A model generated the notes under the pieces. That model saw only the letters and a program-made list of their open reading frames with translations. It was not told the origin of the DNA and searched no databases. Positions 5,926 to 9,019 of a stretch of DNA of 9,019 nucleotides are shown one piece after another. Position 1 is the first letter of the stretch, and each line of letters begins with the position of its first letter. A program made the translations under genes and the position numbers. Source of the stretch: an uncultured Actinomycetes bacterium (lineage in GTDB: Bacteria; Actinomycetota; Actinomycetes; Nanopelagicales; Nanopelagicaceae); assembly GCA_937864205.1 (NCBI GenBank), contig CALMJB010000144.1, positions 1 through 9,019 on the forward strand, read 5' to 3'.

Positions 5926-7236
5926 ATGTCTGAACCAATAATCAACATAAAACGGTTGATTCCATTTCAAGTTTTAGATTCTCGCGGTCGACCGACTGTT
6001 GCATTGACTCTAGAACTTCAAGATGGCTCAACGCATACCGCGCGGGTGCCAAGTGGAGCTTCAACTGGAAAACATGAAGCCATTGAACTGCGAGATCAAA
6101 ATAATTCAAATTCCAATAAATACTATTTCGGTAAATCGGTAAATTCGGCGATAGCAAATATCAAAAGTTTCGAATCCAAATTAGTCAACAAAGATTTGAC
6201 TCTTTCCCAAATTGATAATTTGATTTTAGAAAATGACGGTGCCAATGAATCTGCAAATGCCTTCGCTAAATTTGGCGCAAACTCAGCGCTGGCAATTTCG
6301 CTTTGCGCCACTTTGGCCTGCGCACATGTAAACGGTACTTCAGTTGCCCGATTGTTTTCCCCAAAAAATGATTTAGTAATTCCAATGCCGATGGTCAACA
6401 TTTTGTCCGGCGGGGCGCATGCAAATCGCTGCATGGATATTCAAGACGTTCTGGTAATTCCAAATGGTGCAAAAGATTTTCCCGAAGCACTAAGTTGGAT
6501 CAGCGCCATCAGAGAAACTGCTGCACAACTTGGCAAAGACGCAGGGAATCTGACGAATTTGGTGGCAGATGAAGGTGGAATTGCAATTTCATTTAAAAGT
6601 ATTGCGCAGGCCTGTGAATTCGTGGTCAAAGCAATCGAGAAAGTTGGTTTGGTACCAAGTGAGCAAGTGAGTCTGGCGTTAGATGTGGCGGCAACTCAGT
6701 TTTTCAAAAGCGATTCTGGTGCAAATGGAACTTACTCATTAGAAAATGAAGGCAGAACTTTTAACAGCCTACAATTCATAGATTATTTAGGCAATCTAGT
6801 ATCAAACTTGCCAATTATTTCGATTGAAGATCCATTTGCCGAAGATGATTGGGATGCCTGGCAGATTTTCACAGCTAAATTTGAAAAGAAATTACAGATT
6901 GTTGGTGATGACTTGTTCACCACCAATTCAAATCGATTGAACAAAGGCTTAACTGAAAATAGTGCCAATTCAATATTGATAAAAGTAAATCAAAATGGAT
7001 TAATCTCAAAAACTAAATCAGTTTTGGAAATTGCAAAAAATCACGGATTTGCCACTATCGTTTCGGCAAGATCTGGTGAAACTGAAGATAGTTGGTTGGC
7101 AGATTTAGCGGTCGGTTGGCAGGCAGAGCAAATCAAAGTTGGATCGACTCATGGTTCTGAGCGAAATTCAAAGTGGAATCGACTATTGCAATTGTGCGCA
7201 ACCGAAAAGGTTGTATTTGCCAATCCTTTTAAATAA
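5926..7236 (+). CDS. Divergent enolase (phosphopyruvate hydratase) paralogue
   Basis: A full-length enolase-fold protein (436 residues; true enolases are about 420-440). Conserved: LDSRGRPT at 17-24, the mobile loop PSGASTG at 42-48, ELRD at 54-57, GANSALAIS at 117-125, His165, Glu216 in DEGG, magnesium ligands Asp253, Glu301 (IEDPFAEDDW) and Asp328 (GDD), catalytic Lys353 (LIKVNQ), phosphate-binding Arg382 and Ser383, and Lys404. Changed: NGG(E/S)HA is SGGAHA at 161-166; the QE of the QEF motif is QD, so Asp174 replaces a catalytic glutamate (yeast Glu168); SHRSGETED is SARSGETED at 380-388, so Ala381 replaces yeast His373; and the arginine of the CRSER segment is Gly410. These losses argue against housekeeping 2-phosphoglycerate hydratase. 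I infer a dehydratase for a related 2-phospho acid. It is the last gene of the operon, 26 bases behind a kinase that could supply that acid. Confidence 0.9.
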   Translation: MSEPIINIKRLIPFQVLDSRGRPTVALTLELQDGSTHTARVPSGASTGKHEAIELRDQNNSNSNKYYFGKSVNSAIANIKSFESKLVNKDLTLSQIDNLILENDGANESANAFAKFGANSALAISLCATLACAHVNGTSVARLFSPKNDLVIPMPMVNILSGGAHANRCMDIQDVLVIPNGAKDFPEALSWISAIRETAAQLGKDAGNLTNLVADEGGIAISFKSIAQACEFVVKAIEKVGLVPSEQVSLALDVAATQFFKSDSGANGTYSLENEGRTFNSLQFIDYLGNLVSNLPIISIEDPFAEDDWDAWQIFTAKFEKKLQIVGDDLFTTNSNRLNKGLTENSANSILIKVNQNGLISKTKSVLEIAKNHGFATIVSARSGETEDSWLADLAVGWQAEQIKVGSTHGSERNSKWNRLLQLCATEKVVFANPFK

Positions 7237-7249
7237 AGTTGAAATTAAA

Positions 7250-7271
7250 TTAATTAAAAGTGTTTAATTAA
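7250..7271. terminator. Candidate bidirectional terminator hairpin between convergent genes
   Basis: A perfect 9-bp inverted repeat, TTAATTAAA (7250-7258) and TTTAATTAA (7263-7271), around the loop AGTG. It lies in the 45-bp gap between the convergent ends of the enolase-like gene and the dehydratase. The stem has only A-T pairs and no clean U-tract follows, so it would be weak; the position is the main support. Confidence 0.4.
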
Positions 7272-7281
7272 GAGAGTTTAT

Positions 7282-9009
7282 TTAATGCGAGTGGCGGGGA
7301 ATGCCATCGCCACTGCCACCGACTAGAAAATCTAAATCTGCGCCTAAATTTGCTTGTTGCACATGGTCGATATACATCTTGCTCCAACCACGATCTGCTC
7401 GAGCTGCCGGCGCTTTCCAATTTGATTTACGTTTTGCTAATTCTTCATCAGATACCAATAAATTTATTTTGCGATTTGGAACATCAAGTTCAATCTCATC
7501 GCCATTTTGTACAAGCGCAAGCGGTCCGCCGATTGCAGCTTCAGGTGAAGTATGCAAGACCACGGTGCCATAAGCGGTTCCACTCATGCGCGCATCAGAT
7601 ACTCGCACCATGTCGGTTACGCCTTGATCTAACATCTTTTTTGGCATTGGTAGATTTCCAACTTCCGGAAAACCCGGATAACCCTTTGGTCCAGCGTTTT
7701 TTAAAACTAAAACCGAATCTTTTGTGACCGGCAAATTTGGATCATCGGCAACTTTTAAATACTCCTCGATTGTGTCAAAAACTAATGCTTTACCTTTATG
7801 AGTTAATAGGTTTGGAGAAGCCGCTGCAACTTTCATGATTGCTCCATCTGGCGCCAAACTGCCACGAAGCACGACGATTCCAGAGCCAGCTTTTTGGAAT
7901 GGTTTGCTCGCCGGAGTAATTACATCGGGATTGAAATTCTCAGTACCAGCAATATTTTCTTTTACACTTTTTCCAGTCACAGTCACGTGATCCATATTTA
8001 ACAAATTAGATATTTCCTGCATCACCGCTGGTACCCCACCAGCATCAAAAAACTCTTCCATTAAATATTTGCCAGAGGGCATCATGTTGGCGACAACTGG
8101 AACATCTTTACCGAGTTTGTCGAAATCTTCTAGAGAAAGTTTTACGCCAACTCTTCCGGCTATTGCTAATAAATGAACTACTGCGTTTGTAGAACCACCT
8201 ATTGCAGATAAAACTTTTATGGCATTTTCAAAAGCCTTGCGATTTAATACTTTAGAAAGTTTGAGATCCTCTTCCACCATCTGCACAATTCTTCTTCCAG
8301 TCAGATGTGACATCGTAAATTTGCGAGAATCAACCGCTGGAATAGCGGCAACTCCGGGCAATTGCACGCCTAACGCTTCAGTTACACAGGCCATAGTTGA
8401 TGCAGTGCCCATCGTCATACAACTTCCCTGTGATCTGGCGCTGCAAGATTCCATCGCCATAAACTCTTCAAAACTAATCTCACCGGTGCGAACTTTTTCG
8501 CTATATCGCCAAACTAATGTGCCAGAACCAACCGCTTCGCCCCGATAACGACCGTTGAGCATTGGCCCACCGGTAATCATGATGCTAGGAAGATCAACGC
8601 TGGCTGCACCCATTAGTAATCCAGGCGGAGTTTTATCGCAATTTCCTAGCAGAACTACGCCATCAATTGGATGAGATCTAATTAATTCTTCAACCTCCAT
8701 CGCAAGCATGTTGCGATACAACATCGTGGTCGGACGTTGCAACGATTCGCTAAGTGACATAGCGGGAAATTCCAATGGAAAACCACCAGCTTCCCAAACA
8801 CCACGTTTAACCGCCTCGGCAACGGTATCAAGCGAGCCATTACATGGATTTAGCTCTGACCAAGTATTTGCGATTCCTATAACCGGACGACCATCAAAAA
8901 CTTCATTTGGAAAACCTTGATTACGTAATCTTTCCCGGTGGATATAACCACCTTTGTCCTTCAATCCAAACCAATATTGACTGCGGCGGGAAAATTTCTC
9001 TTCGCTCAT
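7282..9009 (-). CDS. IlvD/EDD-family sugar-acid (aldonate) dehydratase, L-arabinonate dehydratase-like
   Basis: A complete 575-residue iron-sulfur dehydratase that removes water from a polyhydroxy acid to give a 2-keto-3-deoxy acid. Cluster ligands are Cys56 (NPCNG), Cys124 (GNCDKT) and Cys197 (GSCMTMGTAS), as in the [2Fe-2S] enzymes of the pentonate dehydratase branch. Asp125 and Lys126 supply the metal site and the lysine expected to be carbamylated, and Ser476 (DARMSGTAYGT) is the likely catalytic base. Features that favour sugar acids over branched-chain biosynthesis are SGTAYGTVVLH in place of the SGGTxGLxxGH of IlvD, and the C-terminal extension RGWSKMYIDHV...PRHSH. Known relatives act on L-arabinonate, D-xylonate, D-galactonate or L-fuconate; the sequence alone does not choose. 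The ATG at 9009 is preceded by a pyrimidine-rich stretch without a ribosome binding site; only ten upstream bases are visible. It converges with the kinase/enolase operon. Confidence 0.93.
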   Translation of the reverse strand: MSEEKFSRRSQYWFGLKDKGGYIHRERLRNQGFPNEVFDGRPVIGIANTWSELNPCNGSLDTVAEAVKRGVWEAGGFPLEFPAMSLSESLQRPTTMLYRNMLAMEVEELIRSHPIDGVVLLGNCDKTPPGLLMGAASVDLPSIMITGGPMLNGRYRGEAVGSGTLVWRYSEKVRTGEISFEEFMAMESCSARSQGSCMTMGTASTMACVTEALGVQLPGVAAIPAVDSRKFTMSHLTGRRIVQMVEEDLKLSKVLNRKAFENAIKVLSAIGGSTNAVVHLLAIAGRVGVKLSLEDFDKLGKDVPVVANMMPSGKYLMEEFFDAGGVPAVMQEISNLLNMDHVTVTGKSVKENIAGTENFNPDVITPASKPFQKAGSGIVVLRGSLAPDGAIMKVAAASPNLLTHKGKALVFDTIEEYLKVADDPNLPVTKDSVLVLKNAGPKGYPGFPEVGNLPMPKKMLDQGVTDMVRVSDARMSGTAYGTVVLHTSPEAAIGGPLALVQNGDEIELDVPNRKINLLVSDEELAKRKSNWKAPAARADRGWSKMYIDHVQQANLGADLDFLVGGSGDGIPRHSH

Positions 9010-9019
9010 GAGAGAAAGA

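Noticed and set aside
5926..7236. Calling this gene the housekeeping enolase (eno)
   Set aside because: The QEF glutamate and the SHRSGETED histidine are replaced, and the gene sits in a catabolic operon behind a kinase.
7282..9009. Calling this gene biosynthetic dihydroxy-acid dehydratase (ilvD)
   Set aside because: The SGTAYGTVVLH segment and the PRHSH-ending C-terminal extension are those of sugar-acid dehydratases, and no other branched-chain amino acid gene is nearby.
1..9019. tRNA, rRNA, riboswitch, CRISPR array, insertion sequence or attachment site
   Set aside because: Nearly all of the window is coding, with gaps of 73 bases or less; I saw no spaced direct repeats, transposase motifs or structured RNA in the gaps.

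Overview
This window is a compact, AT-rich (roughly 40% G+C by eye) bacterial chromosomal region packed with small-molecule metabolism genes. It holds eight complete protein genes, one gene start cut by the left edge, very short intergenic gaps, and no sign of mobile DNA, RNA genes or CRISPR. Several start codons sit 6-8 bases after a TAnnnT -10 hexamer with no ribosome binding site. Such leaderless starts are common in Actinobacteria. With the low G+C, tight packing and protein flavour, this suggests a streamlined planktonic actinobacterium of the acI/Nanopelagicales kind. That placement is inference; there is no marker gene here.

Left part (1-883). On the minus strand lie an alpha/beta hydrolase (147-860) and, downstream of it, the first 33 codons of a homocysteine S-methyltransferase-like gene (1-100). 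The hydrolase is divergent from an aldehyde dehydrogenase (883-2367, plus). The two start codons are 22 bp apart, and a 14-bp palindrome between them supplies a -10 hexamer for each strand at leaderless spacing.

Middle and right part (2389-9009). A classical SDR dehydrogenase (2389-3162, minus) faces away from a four-gene plus-strand operon (3236-7236): a U32-peptidase-like TIM-barrel protein, a second small SDR, a kinase of the aminoglycoside phosphotransferase/methylthioribose kinase fold, and an enolase paralogue with altered active-site residues. The operon meets a minus-strand IlvD/EDD-type sugar-acid dehydratase (7282-9009) head to head, with a 9-bp AT hairpin between them.

Together the genes look like a sugar or sugar-acid catabolic locus. 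The dehydratase would turn an aldonate into a 2-keto-3-deoxy acid. The SDRs and aldehyde dehydrogenase would do oxidations and reductions. The hydrolase could open a lactone or ester. The unusual part is the kinase next to a divergent enolase. The enolase paralogue keeps its metal ligands, catalytic lysine and phosphate-binding residues, but the two changed positions (Glu to Asp, His to Ala) line the C3-hydroxyl leaving-group side of the known enolase pocket. I infer that the kinase phosphorylates a hydroxy acid larger than glycerate and the enolase paralogue dehydrates the product. This is the best candidate in the window for an undescribed pathway; the actual substrate cannot be read from the sequence.
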